Assembly (NCBI RefSeq): GCF_900059565.1
Contig: NZ_FIZW01000002.1
Span: 1,228,501 to 1,292,500, forward strand
Source: Murdochiella massiliensis
Lineage (GTDB): Bacteria > Bacillota > Clostridia > Tissierellales > Peptoniphilaceae
Direction: 5' to 3'
Length of the DNA stretch: 64,000 nucleotides
Of this stretch, positions 8,357 to 18,227 are shown one piece after another; positions within the stretch are counted from its first letter, which is position 1, and each line of letters begins with the position of its first letter. Made by a program: the position numbers and the translations under genes. Below the pieces are notes generated by a model. The model searched no databases. It saw nothing but the letters and a program-made list of their open reading frames with translations, and was not told where the DNA came from.

Positions 8357-9658
8357 AGTGACGCTGAACTACACGATTGACTACATCACCGATGCGCACA
8401 AAACCGATGAGAAGGTGCTGATTGATGCGTTTGATTGTCTGCCTTCCAGCGCAGCCGTGCAGTTTTTGCGCACCAGAGAGGATGGGCATGCGCGTGGAAA
8501 TGTGCTTGCTCGTCACTTGATCCAGTTCTTCCTTCCCGGCGAAACAACGCCAGAACAAGCTCACGAAATCGGCCTTGCACTCTGCGAAAAGGTGCTCAAA
8601 GGTGAATACGAATATGTACTGGCCACGCACGTGGATAAAGGCCATATTCATAACCATATCATCTTCAATAATGTCAACGAAGAGACCGGAAAGTGCTATC
8701 AGTCCAACAAGCGGAGTTATCACTGGATTCCCACGATCAGCGACAATCTCTGCAAAGAAAACCACCTCTCCATGATCGATGAATATTACGAAGCCTGTCG
8801 CCGGAAATATAAGACCAACGGTAAAAGTTGGTTTGAACAGGAACAGGCCAAACAGGGCAAGTCCTGGAAAAGCCGTCTGCAATTTGACATCGACCGGACG
8901 ATCAAAGCGTCCAAAAGCTGGGAGGATTTTCTCTCCCGGATGGAGAAACAGGGATATGAAATAAAGCAGGGCAAGCACATCGCCTTCCGCCATAAGGATA
9001 AAGAACGCTTTACCCGTTCTAAGACGATTGGCGAAGATTATACGGAAGAGCGGCTGAGAGAATGCCTTGAAGAAGCACTTGCCCGGCCAACCTTTGCCGT
9101 CAAGAAACCGATTGGAAAAATCATCGATGCAAGCAAAAACGCGAAGGCAAAAAACAGTTCTGCTTATGCCAACTGGATCACGAAACACAATCTCAAAACA
9201 ACAGCAGAATCCATCGTGGCTCTACGTAATCTAGGCATTCAGTCCATCACGCAGTTAGACGCTTTACTCACGCAATCCGCCGATGAGCGCCAGTCCCTCT
9301 AGGATGAAATCCGGGAACTTGAGACGCAGATGGATGTACTCTCGCAAGATATGGAAAATGCGCACACCGTGCACGCCTACCGTGAGCCCTACAAGTACCA
9401 CAAGGCGCATCCGGAAGACAAGGCTTTCGCTGAGGAATATCGCAGTGAACTGGCCGTCTACAAGATGGCCGCCATGGCGATTTTAAAGCGCCATTCCGGC
9501 CTTCCGGATAGCAAAGGGCTTCTCAAACAGCTGGACGATCTGGCACAAAAAAGAACGCACAGATGTCCCGGTACGAGGACAACAAGGCGCAATTTGAGGA
9601 ACTGATTCAATAGCGCCGGAACTATGAGCAGGGCATTGAAAAGAAGATGGAGAGGTGA
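8328..9658 (+). pseudogene. MobA/VirD2-type relaxase, broken by nonsense and frameshift mutations
   Basis: The relaxase nicks oriT and leads the transferred strand. The N-terminal 324 residues are intact, with candidate tyrosines near residues 15-18 and the metal-binding HxDxxHxHxH motif in THVDKGHIHNHIIFNNVN near residue 114. A TAG at 9300-9302 stops the frame, most simply a CAG-to-TAG change. The same frame continues past it (DEIRELETQMDVLSQDMENA), then slips at an A6 run (9547-9552, one A short) and reaches another TAG at 9611 and the original TGA at 9656-9658. The family is about 440 residues long, which fits the reconstructed gene. The element cannot transfer itself with this copy. Confidence 0.88.
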
Positions 9659-9669
9659 GAAAACTATTG

Positions 9670-12600
9670 TTATTCCTCCTCTTTTAGTAACGCTTGAAAG
9701 GCTTTAGGTTTAAAGTTTAAGTACTCGCGGTCTTCGTTCTTAGAAATTGAAACTATATTAACTTTCTCCAAGGAACACGCAATATTTAACTGATCAGCGT
9801 CTTGAATTTTCGGCTTCTTATTATCAAAAACATTGGCCAGACTTCTTACCTTATCAATTCTCTCAATTCTAGTCCGTATTTTATGAGGTTCATAAGCCTT
9901 TGTGATAATATGCTCCAGAACATCTATTTTCCTCGCTTCATTTAGTGCACTTGCAGAGAGTAAATCATCAATATATTTGCTAGTCCACAGGTGTCCTTTT
10001 GTTTGCTCGAAAAAAGTATCATTGGCAAGGAGACTCAAAAACTCTGGCCATAGATCTAGTGAGGATGCTGTTTCAATAATAAGCGGTATATCTTTCTCAC
10101 AGAAGGCGTCGCTGAGTATATATCTTCGCATGAATGGCGTGGCGTTAGGTATTTTGAACAGAGATATCTTCATCCCTGTCTGCTGTAATAAAACAGTCAG
10201 ATTATTGTCACTCAAGCTTCGGTTGTCAATAAGTAGCGTTATTTGACTTTGTGTCAGAATTTGTATGAGATTATTGTTTTGTAAGAACGCGAGGAAATTA
10301 TCTTTCTGACAATCCACATATGATAGGAAAAGGCCATTATCTTCATGCTTCATAATAGTATTGAAGTTTTGTAGCGTTAGCTTCAATTTATTATTTTGAA
10401 TCAAAGTGAGAACCCGATTTATCGGCATCTCAGAACTCAAAAGTTCAATACTGGTGTTGGATTGTTGTAGGGCATCATTAAAGGAATTCTCGACGATAGT
10501 TGGCCTATTAAGCAATTTGTTTGCCAACCCTGTCGGCAATTCCATATGATTGTTGTCAATATAAAATTGATTAAGCATATTTTCCATGGCCGGAGTGTAA
10601 TTGTATTTTTCCCAATACGTCAGGATGTTTTCCGGTGTAATAAGAACCAACTTTTGCTGAATCATTAGATCCCACAATGAGGCATCAATGATGTTTTTTA
10701 GTTGAATTACAGTTGCCTTTACGCAAGCAATCAGTTCATGTTTTAGTTTCTCTGCAAGGATGCTATTCAGCATCTCCTGCATGGGTTTATCGGAAAGCTC
10801 GGCCTTTGTTTTATAGTTTTGAATATCATCAATATATGCCTGAATCAGAGAATCCGGAGAAGAAAGAACTTCTGCACGATATAGCTCATATAAAGGATTA
10901 TCTAGTAATTCATTTAAGAACATCACCCTGATTTCATGCTTTTCCAATTGTCGGATAATGCTCATAAGGTGTGCTAAATTACGATAATTCATTACAACCA
11001 AGGCTTTTTGAGCAAGGGTTTCCGCGATCTTCTTTTTGATATCAAGACCGTCGATATCAATGAAGCGGAGGCCTTCTTTTTCTAATCCATCTAAGAATTT
11101 GGCTGTTATGTCCAATCCTTCCGTTGTAAGTATGTCACTATTTGATTCAATAAATGCAGTTAGCTCAGGTACATTATTTTTTATCAATTCCGGATGTTCA
11201 TAGAGAATTATGCAGATGCGATAATTAAGCAATGTATTTTTATGCTCAGTTGAAATGATGGCCAAAATTGTGTCAATAAAAACGGGAAACAAGCAGAGAA
11301 TAAGCTTGGTTAATGAGGATGGGTCTAAAGCAGATAGGTATGACAGAATATCTGTTTCGTTCTTATTCTTGAGTGCCGTGTTAATGATTTTGGACAGTGC
11401 ATCACCCTTGTTATTACCACGCAGAAAATCAATTAGCTCGTGATTAAATGTTTCCGAACGAAAATAATCGTTTGGTTTTAATCTTTCCGCGACAAGCGCC
11501 GGATTGTCCAAATGGAAATGTGCGTCAAGTGAAGCCCTCTCGAGTAAGGATCTTAAGAAAATGGAATCATTCGAGCCAAGAGAATTCTTATAAAAAACGC
11601 CCTTATAATCCGGATAAGCTTCATCAATGAGCCCTTCTAGAAGCAAAAAACGTATGAGATTAAAATAATGATCACTTATAATTGGCTCTTCACCGCCATT
11701 AGTAATATTCACAGCTTGCGTTGTGAAAAATTCTTCCAGTTTCCCAATTGATTTTATCCTTAACAATTCAGAAAGATACATATTCGCGACCTGTGATTTT
11801 TGAACTTCAAGAGAATTGATTTCTTCTTGCAGGTTTTCAACTTGATCCAGAATTGGTCTAGAGTCATGTCTTTCCCAGCGAATTTTGAATTTTTCATCTT
11901 TCTGGGATAAGTAATCAATGAACTGATTGAAGTCACAGGAATACCCTCTGTCATTCAGCATAACAGAGGCATGTTGTGTAGGCGCTTTTATCCAATCACT
12001 AAGAATCTCTGATACTGTATTACCACTAGTTGTAAATTGCGGCTGTATTTGGAAATGCAAAGGCAAATACATACAAATAAGTTGAGCTTCATTGCGTGGG
12101 ATTGACTCTTTCTTGTTTGTTTGACGCAACTGCAGTTCCTTGATGGCGTTTTCAATCTCTTCGACCTGTTTAGCACGTTCGTTTTGTATCTTAGAAAACA
12201 GAGAATATATATATCCGGTATCCTGCTGTAGACGACTGAACTCCTTAGGGAAAACATTTTTTAGGACTACAAGCGCCAGTAACTTATCGGGTTTCAGTCT
12301 TCTTCCTTTTAGATCAATTACTTGTCGGTAGATCTCGTATTCGTTTCGTATGCTCAATAGTAAGCGCATATCGTCAATGTATAACGATAAGGCTTCTAAC
12401 GTCTCTCTTGATGGCAGAGATGCAGTTTCCGTTTCATCGTTCTGAAAAAGTTCTAGCATCTTCCCTTTGGAATTATGCGAATCAATAGCTGGAATAATAG
12501 GAAGAATAAAGTCGAAAAACTTTGTTCTGTCTTTCGATTCCAAAAGGTCGTCTCGAAGCATATAAACGAAGCGAATAGGTTTTCCATTTGTTGCCTTGAC

Positions 12601-13416
12601 CTGTGCATTGACAAGGTAATTTAACTCTCTCAATTTAACGAATAAATTGACATCCCTGAAACGGTCTAAATCCTCAAAAACGATGGTTTGTACTTGTCCG
12701 GCAATAATCAGATAAACAAGCTCTTGCATGTTATTATTTAACACATCATCTTTTTCAGGAGCACCGATTTCGGCTTCTAAACCCTTGAAATTGATTTTTC
12801 CATGCTGGAATGGTAATTGTTTCATCAGTCGAATAGAAAAAAACACTAATGGAAGCAGCATAAGTATTGCTGATATAACTCGATAAAATAACACCCAATG
12901 GGTTGTAGAGAAAGCGATTGGGAATGACGCAAATACGTCCTTTGCAAAATACAATAACATACCGCCAATTGCAAATGCTAATACCATTAGTGCGAGCAAG
13001 AGTTTTTCACAATGCGCTTCCGGCATTTTTACAGCATATTTGCTACGGGATATTTTCTTCGGGTCAAGCTGAAATAACAGCTGGTTGATAATTTGCTTTT
13101 CGATCGCTGCTTGGTTCTGATCTTGAGACGCGATTTGTGTGCTTTCTTCCTGTTCAAATGCAGCAAGGGATATGGTAACTGTATTACCGACATTGGACTT
13201 TCGCTCAATGGCCACACTGGAGTCATCTTGAAGATATGTTTTCCAAAAACTGCTTTTCCCAGCGCCATAGATTCCAGTTATTGCTATGTTATGGATCTTT
13301 GAATTCTGAAACGCTTGATCCATAGCTGTAGCATATGACTGAAATTTTTCGTCACGCTCAACTACGCCGGGAAGTAAGGCCATGTATTTAAACTCTTTAT
13401 AATTAGTCTCAGTCAT
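9670..13416 (-). CDS. Large membrane-anchored P-loop NTPase, YobI type
   Basis: The 1248-residue product has Walker A GIYGAGKSS at 48-56 and Walker B IVFEDLD at 245-251, with two hydrophobic helices between them (about 139-157 and 174-196), so the NTPase core is interrupted by a membrane hairpin, as in YobI-like P-loop proteins. A predicted coiled coil follows (about 410-430 and 520-545). The remaining ~700 residues are Leu/Asn-rich and helical, like a repeat scaffold. It is the last gene of a four-gene operon with a restriction-modification system, 45 bp after the endonuclease stop. STAND-like and membrane NTPases are frequent anti-phage genes; a role as back-up or abortive effector is inference. 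The gene is full length in a region where the neighbouring transfer genes are broken. Confidence 0.75.
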   Translation of the reverse strand: MTETNYKEFKYMALLPGVVERDEKFQSYATAMDQAFQNSKIHNIAITGIYGAGKSSFWKTYLQDDSSVAIERKSNVGNTVTISLAAFEQEESTQIASQDQNQAAIEKQIINQLLFQLDPKKISRSKYAVKMPEAHCEKLLLALMVLAFAIGGMLLYFAKDVFASFPIAFSTTHWVLFYRVISAILMLLPLVFFSIRLMKQLPFQHGKINFKGLEAEIGAPEKDDVLNNNMQELVYLIIAGQVQTIVFEDLDRFRDVNLFVKLRELNYLVNAQVKATNGKPIRFVYMLRDDLLESKDRTKFFDFILPIIPAIDSHNSKGKMLELFQNDETETASLPSRETLEALSLYIDDMRLLLSIRNEYEIYRQVIDLKGRRLKPDKLLALVVLKNVFPKEFSRLQQDTGYIYSLFSKIQNERAKQVEEIENAIKELQLRQTNKKESIPRNEAQLICMYLPLHFQIQPQFTTSGNTVSEILSDWIKAPTQHASVMLNDRGYSCDFNQFIDYLSQKDEKFKIRWERHDSRPILDQVENLQEEINSLEVQKSQVANMYLSELLRIKSIGKLEEFFTTQAVNITNGGEEPIISDHYFNLIRFLLLEGLIDEAYPDYKGVFYKNSLGSNDSIFLRSLLERASLDAHFHLDNPALVAERLKPNDYFRSETFNHELIDFLRGNNKGDALSKIINTALKNKNETDILSYLSALDPSSLTKLILCLFPVFIDTILAIISTEHKNTLLNYRICIILYEHPELIKNNVPELTAFIESNSDILTTEGLDITAKFLDGLEKEGLRFIDIDGLDIKKKIAETLAQKALVVMNYRNLAHLMSIIRQLEKHEIRVMFLNELLDNPLYELYRAEVLSSPDSLIQAYIDDIQNYKTKAELSDKPMQEMLNSILAEKLKHELIACVKATVIQLKNIIDASLWDLMIQQKLVLITPENILTYWEKYNYTPAMENMLNQFYIDNNHMELPTGLANKLLNRPTIVENSFNDALQQSNTSIELLSSEMPINRVLTLIQNNKLKLTLQNFNTIMKHEDNGLFLSYVDCQKDNFLAFLQNNNLIQILTQSQITLLIDNRSLSDNNLTVLLQQTGMKISLFKIPNATPFMRRYILSDAFCEKDIPLIIETASSLDLWPEFLSLLANDTFFEQTKGHLWTSKYIDDLLSASALNEARKIDVLEHIITKAYEPHKIRTRIERIDKVRSLANVFDNKKPKIQDADQLNIACSLEKVNIVSISKNEDREYLNFKPKAFQALLKEEE

Positions 13417-13461
13417 AACTTTTCCCCACTGTAATAAGAATATTCGTCAGCCTTTCAACCA

Positions 13462-15408
13462 TTAAATAATCGTGAACCCGCTCTTTAGAAAGGTATCTTC
13501 ATCCACAGAAACGATTTCTGGTAAACCGTCTCTTTGAAAGGCAACAGATATGTCCTTCTTATTAACTTTAACAACACATCCAACACGGCCAGTATGCTTT
13601 TCTTTCACCCTGGATCCAAAATATATTCCATAAGGGAACTTCCATTGCCTATCACTGTTAATCAAATAATGCCCTGGGCTCTCAGCGACCAATAGCTCAC
13701 CCTCAACACTATGTGCATCTGTAAGATATTTAACAGCATAATCTATGTATTCTTTCCAAGCAGGAGCCTCCATCCAATCTCGTTTCCGAGCGCAGAGATC
13801 AATCAAGCTTACTAAGCTCCCCGGATTTGCCTGCCCAGTTGAAAACATATTTATGAAATATGACCTGTACTGGGCCAAAGTAAACGGAACAATATTCAAA
13901 CGTTGCTGTTCGTCACCCTTTGCATACCAGACTCCATGGCGGAAAGTCTCAGCCGTATTAGTGTCAATTTTTACCGCGATGAACATGCCATAGACCGGCT
14001 TGTCATAATTCAGAACCGCATCAGAAACATGCCGTCGTACAGGTTCACCTTCCATAGCTTCTTGCCTGGACGAGGTAGACATTGTGACTTCAGTTAAAAT
14101 AGTAAAATCATTGAATTCACAGTAGAGATCACCCTTACCGCCTCCGGCAGCTGATACAGGCAAAAAGTCTGAGTCCAGTTTGAATCCGCGCACCTCATAA
14201 GGTTTGTTTACCAAGTGATCTATTGCAAGGGCAGCACGCCAAAGCGTCCATTCCAGATAGGCCGGTGTTTCATCTTTGGGTACTTCAATGATGTTATCTT
14301 CGTCATATTCAATTTTTCCGCCGCCTTTTATCAGCAGGGACATGTAATCGGCAATTTCACGCCATTGATCTTTTTGCTCAGCAGCATATGTCAGCTCATC
14401 AGTTTTTGAAAGCGTGTCTTCTAGTCTTTGACGCGCAATGTTGATTTGAGTTGGTGTTTCCAGTGGCAAATCAGAAATATCAAATAGAATGTGCCGTTCC
14501 TTCATCTGTTTCATCAAGTCCTGAAGAATAGCCATGGCAGTCTCAGCATGATCAGACGGAAGTGGAGCGCCATGGCACAACTCAAAAAGCGCATTTTTCA
14601 GAGTAATATTTCCTGGCACACTTTTAGCAAGTTGTTCAACCAATAGATGCTTTGACGGAACAATGACTAAACCTCGTCCCTTTCTCTGCAGAACACCCGT
14701 AATACGTAGATAACGCATGTTCATATCAGAATAGTCAAGGAAATTCTCTGGCTTTTTATCATAATGTTTACTGCGCTCTGCAATTTCTTTCTTGTCAAAA
14801 GTTCTTTTAGCTGGTGCCTTTGATCTTCTTTCACGCAAGTCCAGAATCTGATCGACGACCCAATTGACATCATAAAGAGGATTGGTTGTATGCCCCCAGA
14901 GAGCAAATTCAATGCGTTGTATCTCGGATGTTCCTGTGCGTTTTTCCAGTTCCAACATGATTGCTAATATCCATCTCAGAGGCGAAAACAATCCCGAATG
15001 ATATGGAAGTTCAAACTGTTCGACACTCATCGCTCGCAAATAACATTCTTGGACAGCGGGAAACGTATCGGCTTGTAAAAATGATCTTCCAAAAGGCGTA
15101 AGTGCATCCAGCGGGCCCAGTTCTGACTGTTCAAAACCATCACTCTTTTTTATTTGAGGATAGATGAACCCATGTTTGGCAAACATTAGTCTCCATTTTC
15201 GAGCATGGCTTCCAGAGGAATCTTTGCCGGCCACATTTTGAATAATTCCTTTTTCATTAAGAAGGTTCATAAAACCAACTTCATTTTCTCGTCCACGTAG
15301 ATTACCTACATACGACGATTCAGCAAAAATCCTTAATCCTTCTTGAATACGATTAGGACTTCTTAACCCGGTATTGCCTACAAGCCAAATTGAAATATTC
15401 TCGTCCAT
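13462..15408 (-). CDS. AlwI-family type IIS restriction endonuclease
   Basis: The 648-residue product starts IWLVGNTGLRSPNRI, the N-terminal block of AlwI-family enzymes, and has a likely PD-(D/E)XK core at 427-442: GKGDLYCEF then ILTEVTMS (D427, E440, with Thr at 442), followed by SRQEAMEGEPVRRH. AlwI cuts a few bases to one side of the asymmetric site GGATC. The C-terminal 60 residues look like a small beta-barrel (GRVGCVVKVNKKDISVAF). The gene begins 8 bp after the methyltransferase stop, so the order is controller, methylase, endonuclease, which delays the toxic enzyme on entry. Exact specificity cannot be read from the sequence. Confidence 0.8.
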   Translation of the reverse strand: MDENISIWLVGNTGLRSPNRIQEGLRIFAESSYVGNLRGRENEVGFMNLLNEKGIIQNVAGKDSSGSHARKWRLMFAKHGFIYPQIKKSDGFEQSELGPLDALTPFGRSFLQADTFPAVQECYLRAMSVEQFELPYHSGLFSPLRWILAIMLELEKRTGTSEIQRIEFALWGHTTNPLYDVNWVVDQILDLRERRSKAPAKRTFDKKEIAERSKHYDKKPENFLDYSDMNMRYLRITGVLQRKGRGLVIVPSKHLLVEQLAKSVPGNITLKNALFELCHGAPLPSDHAETAMAILQDLMKQMKERHILFDISDLPLETPTQINIARQRLEDTLSKTDELTYAAEQKDQWREIADYMSLLIKGGGKIEYDEDNIIEVPKDETPAYLEWTLWRAALAIDHLVNKPYEVRGFKLDSDFLPVSAAGGGKGDLYCEFNDFTILTEVTMSTSSRQEAMEGEPVRRHVSDAVLNYDKPVYGMFIAVKIDTNTAETFRHGVWYAKGDEQQRLNIVPFTLAQYRSYFINMFSTGQANPGSLVSLIDLCARKRDWMEAPAWKEYIDYAVKYLTDAHSVEGELLVAESPGHYLINSDRQWKFPYGIYFGSRVKEKHTGRVGCVVKVNKKDISVAFQRDGLPEIVSVDEDTFLKSGFTII

Positions 15409-15416
15409 AATTTTCC

Positions 15417-17294
15417 TCAGTTAAACGCGACAAATAGGTATTCCTGGACTCGGTTCCTGTTGGTTTTCACATCCTTCTGGTTCCCAAATGAATACGTATA
15501 ATCTATGGGAATAACCTCGACATGATTCTTGTGTTTAGCCAATAAGGCAACCATTTCATCCTTTGTGGGCAGGCTATTCGATGAATACGAGACGATTAAA
15601 ATACTGTCTTTGTATTTCTTAAACAGCCGATCAAAAGCAACCGCTGCGCCTGTCTTAGTGGAAAAAGGCGTAGGATATGACTTGAATTTTTTAGTTTGAG
15701 TATTTTCTTGTATCTCTACGCCTTTCCAGTCGCAGGCTAGACCTTCAACAAAGTGATAACGTCTTACATATTCATTGTCTGATAGCGGTGAATAGTACGG
15801 AGGATCTATATAGACTAAATCAGCTTGTTTCGCCCGAAGCTCCATTGCGTCTCCGCGTTTAGATTGGTTTTTCATCCCGTTATCAAATACGGCTCTATTC
15901 ACCGCATTCACTGCATCAAGGAAATGGTCGCGCAGTGACTTTTTTAGATCTTTTCTGCCATCATCATATCGATGTCCGGTATACGTAAAAATACCGCGCG
16001 GTCTTTTTTTTGTGCATGCTCTAATCAGTGCAGCCAGAGCAATGGCTTGTTTGAAAGGCTCATCCATAGCCCAAATATTTGTACGAAGGACATCAATAAG
16101 ATCATTGTCTTCATCAGAAAAATAGAGTCCAGCAAAAGTGTTGGAAACAAAGTGGTCATATTCTCCTGGACTATGCAAAAGTTGTTCAGTTTCTTCGTCG
16201 GTCAACACTACTGAATTATTCTCGATCATGGCTTTGGCAAAAACGGCAGACATAGCCATATAATCATTGCTTAACACTTGTTTCCCTTGGGCTTTGAACA
16301 TGTAACCAACAATACCTGAACCCGAAAACAGATCAATCACCGTCGTAAACTCAAAACGTGATGCAACGCCCCAGATTTCTTTTAACAGCTTCCGTTTAGA
16401 GCCCATGAACCGAGTTGTTGGGTATAATGCAACTTTTTTGTCAAGTTCAATGCCATCAAATTTGATAATTGGCGGAATAGCAATGATGACATCTTCACCC
16501 TTCCGACTACTACCTTTACTTGAGATAAAGCGTTTTGTAGATAGAACTTCTATCGGATACTCTGAATAAAGCTCATGAACCAAGGGATGATTGGAATTTG
16601 TAAGGAGGGTATGACATCCCAAAGCGCGCAAATGCTCTATTTCTTGAGCTAATTCACGATGATCTTCTTCATAGAATTGTTCCTTTGTATATCTCTTAAA
16701 ATCAGCATATTTAGAGACAGGTAAATATGGAGGATCTAGAAAGACGTAATCTCCAGGCTTCGCATATTCACGCAAGACATCTTTATAATCACCGCATACA
16801 ATTAGAGCGCGTTTCAGTAACGATGATGCCGCTCTTAATCCTGCTTCATCGCATATCGTTGGATTTTTGTATTTGCCATAGGGCACATTGAACTGTCCCT
16901 TCCGGTTAACTCGATATAGCCCATTAAAGCAAGTTCTATTCAAATAGATTGTCCGGGCTGCAGCCTCAGATTTGCTAAGCTTTTCCCAGTCTTGGTTTCT
17001 AACTTCATAAAACATCTCACTCGTATTTTGATATTGAGAAAGATACGAAATTACTTCATCAACTGAGTCAGCAACCTGTTGATAAACATTGATAATCTCC
17101 GGATTGCTATCTGCAATCACGGCATTTTCAGGTTGTAATGCAAAAAACAGCGCACCACCACCAAAAAAAGGCTCAATGTAGGTTCGGAATGATGCTGGTG
17201 TTTTAGGTAGCAAATCAGGAAGGAGTTGCGTCTTTCCGCCCGCCCATTTAAGGATTGGCTTAATGCGAACAGTTCTATCAATTTTTTTGCTCAC
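15417..17294 (-). CDS. Fused double DNA adenine methyltransferase (two Dam-like domains)
   Basis: Two N6-adenine methyltransferase domains lie in one 625-residue chain. The first has a Dam-type start (KWAGGKTQLL, 16-25), FFGGGALF at 43-50 and DPPY at 187-190. The second has FMGSKRKLL at 296-304, DLFSGSGIVG at 321-330 and DPPY at 497-500. Asymmetric sites such as GGATC need a separate methylase activity for each strand, which explains the fusion, as in M.FokI. The start overlaps the stop of the controller gene by 4 bp (ATGA type), implying translational coupling. The endonuclease gene follows after 8 bp. Confidence 0.92.
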   Translation of the reverse strand: MSKKIDRTVRIKPILKWAGGKTQLLPDLLPKTPASFRTYIEPFFGGGALFFALQPENAVIADSNPEIINVYQQVADSVDEVISYLSQYQNTSEMFYEVRNQDWEKLSKSEAAARTIYLNRTCFNGLYRVNRKGQFNVPYGKYKNPTICDEAGLRAASSLLKRALIVCGDYKDVLREYAKPGDYVFLDPPYLPVSKYADFKRYTKEQFYEEDHRELAQEIEHLRALGCHTLLTNSNHPLVHELYSEYPIEVLSTKRFISSKGSSRKGEDVIIAIPPIIKFDGIELDKKVALYPTTRFMGSKRKLLKEIWGVASRFEFTTVIDLFSGSGIVGYMFKAQGKQVLSNDYMAMSAVFAKAMIENNSVVLTDEETEQLLHSPGEYDHFVSNTFAGLYFSDEDNDLIDVLRTNIWAMDEPFKQAIALAALIRACTKKRPRGIFTYTGHRYDDGRKDLKKSLRDHFLDAVNAVNRAVFDNGMKNQSKRGDAMELRAKQADLVYIDPPYYSPLSDNEYVRRYHFVEGLACDWKGVEIQENTQTKKFKSYPTPFSTKTGAAVAFDRLFKKYKDSILIVSYSSNSLPTKDEMVALLAKHKNHVEVIPIDYTYSFGNQKDVKTNRNRVQEYLFVAFN

Positions 17295-17509
17295 AACGCT
17301 TCCTCCTCAACCTTGGTAATTTCCATAATGTCGCTTATATCGCAATCAAGTGCCGAACATATTTTGACTAAGACATCTGTGGTCAAGTTTTCATTCTTTC
17401 CGAGCTCAGCCATTGATGCATGACTTATGCCAGCTGCAGCACAGAGATCTTTTTTCTTCATATCTTTATCAATCAAAATTTTCCAAAGCTTTTTATAGCT
17501 GATCGACAT
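17291..17509 (-). CDS. XRE-family controller protein of the restriction operon
   Basis: The 72-residue protein is a single helix-turn-helix of the Cro/CI type: KKKDLCAAAGISHASMAELG near residues 18-37 is the DNA-binding unit, and LVKICSALDCDISDIME completes the fold. It is the first gene of the operon and overlaps the methyltransferase start by 4 bp. Its size and position are those of restriction C proteins, which time expression of the endonuclease. A cluster of GCTGAAT half-sites (17531-17558) between the promoter and the gene is the probable binding site. GAGGAG is present seven bases before ATG. Confidence 0.85.
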   Translation of the reverse strand: MSISYKKLWKILIDKDMKKKDLCAAAGISHASMAELGKNENLTTDVLVKICSALDCDISDIMEITKVEEEAL

Positions 17510-17530
17510 GTGAACTCCTCATCATTGATT

Positions 17531-17558
17531 GCTGAATAAAATTCAGCCTTCGCTGAAT
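17531..17558. promoter_or_regulatory. Candidate C-box operator upstream of the XRE gene
   Basis: Three copies of one half-site alternate in orientation: GCTGAAT 17531-17537, ATTCAGC 17541-17547 and GCTGAAT 17552-17558. The second and third form a perfect inverted repeat with a 4-nt centre. The block lies between the promoter (17567-17595) and the start codon, the place expected for autoregulation by a C protein. Confidence 0.65.
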
Positions 17559-17566
17559 TCAATAAA

Positions 17567-17595
17567 ACTATATCATATGTAAAAATGGCTCTCAA
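17567..17595 (-). promoter_or_regulatory. Promoter of the restriction operon
   Basis: On the minus strand TTGAGA (17590-17595) and TATAGT (17567-17572) are separated by 17 bp. The -35 box overlaps the T-run of the terminator of the neighbouring remnant gene. Confidence 0.55.
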
Positions 17596-17637
17596 AAAAA
17601 ATAGTGCGGTGTAGCCCGAAAGACACACCGCCTTTTT
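17594..17637 (-). terminator. Terminator after the DUF4316-like remnant
   Basis: Stem GCGGTGT (17606-17612) with ACACCGC (17625-17631); reading leftward, the minus strand continues into TATTTTTTTT. It also has T5 on the plus side, so it may work both ways. It isolates the restriction operon from upstream transcription. Confidence 0.75.
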
Positions 17638-18227
17638 CATCTTTCCTGTTTCTCGGCCTTGAAGTCCGCGATCTGCTGTAAGATGGACGGTTTCTCTGTT
17701 GACTCCAACTCTTTAACCCGTTCATCCACGTCATAGGTGGACTCCAGATAATCGCTGTCCTGAAAGGCGTTGTCGTTCCGGTCGGGAATGCCATCGTTAT
17801 CCATATCTTTGGCCAGCGGGTCTTCTACAAGTCGGGCGTTCTCAATCCGCCGAATGAGGTCATTGAGCTGACTTTCTTCGATGTAGACCAGGTCGTTGAA
17901 ATCGGAGAGTTCAATCTCGTCTTTTATGTTGCGCAATGGGTCGATCTGTTCCTCGCCTTCGCGTGCAAAACTCTCCACGGCGACCGCCACCTCATCCACG
18001 TACTGCGTCCAGGTCTTGTCTTCCAGATTGAGTTCGTACTGAATGCTGTGTCGACCGTCCTCAGTTTCAGTATAGGCCAGTCCCACATGCCTTAAGTCCG
18101 GATAGAGAGTGTCAAACATATCCACCGTGTTGTTTTCATCATATTCACGGTTGCAAAATTCGATGATGGCAAGCTTGACGTCTTCGAGCAACGGAGAAGG
18201 ATTTTTCAGTTCTTCCACTTCGCCCAT
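17637..18227 (-). pseudogene. C-terminal remnant of a DUF4316/YodL-type protein of integrative elements
   Basis: The 196-residue frame ends with DMDNDGIPDRNDNAFQDSDY followed by LESTYDVDE, a block I associate with large DUF4316/YodL-containing proteins of Tn1549-like conjugative elements. The frame continues upstream of the first ATG for nine codons (AELNKLLD) and then meets a TAA near 18257, where the similarity ends, so the 5' part of the gene is missing. The ATG is likely internal. The function of these proteins is unknown. It marks the right part of the decayed mobile element. Confidence 0.6.
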
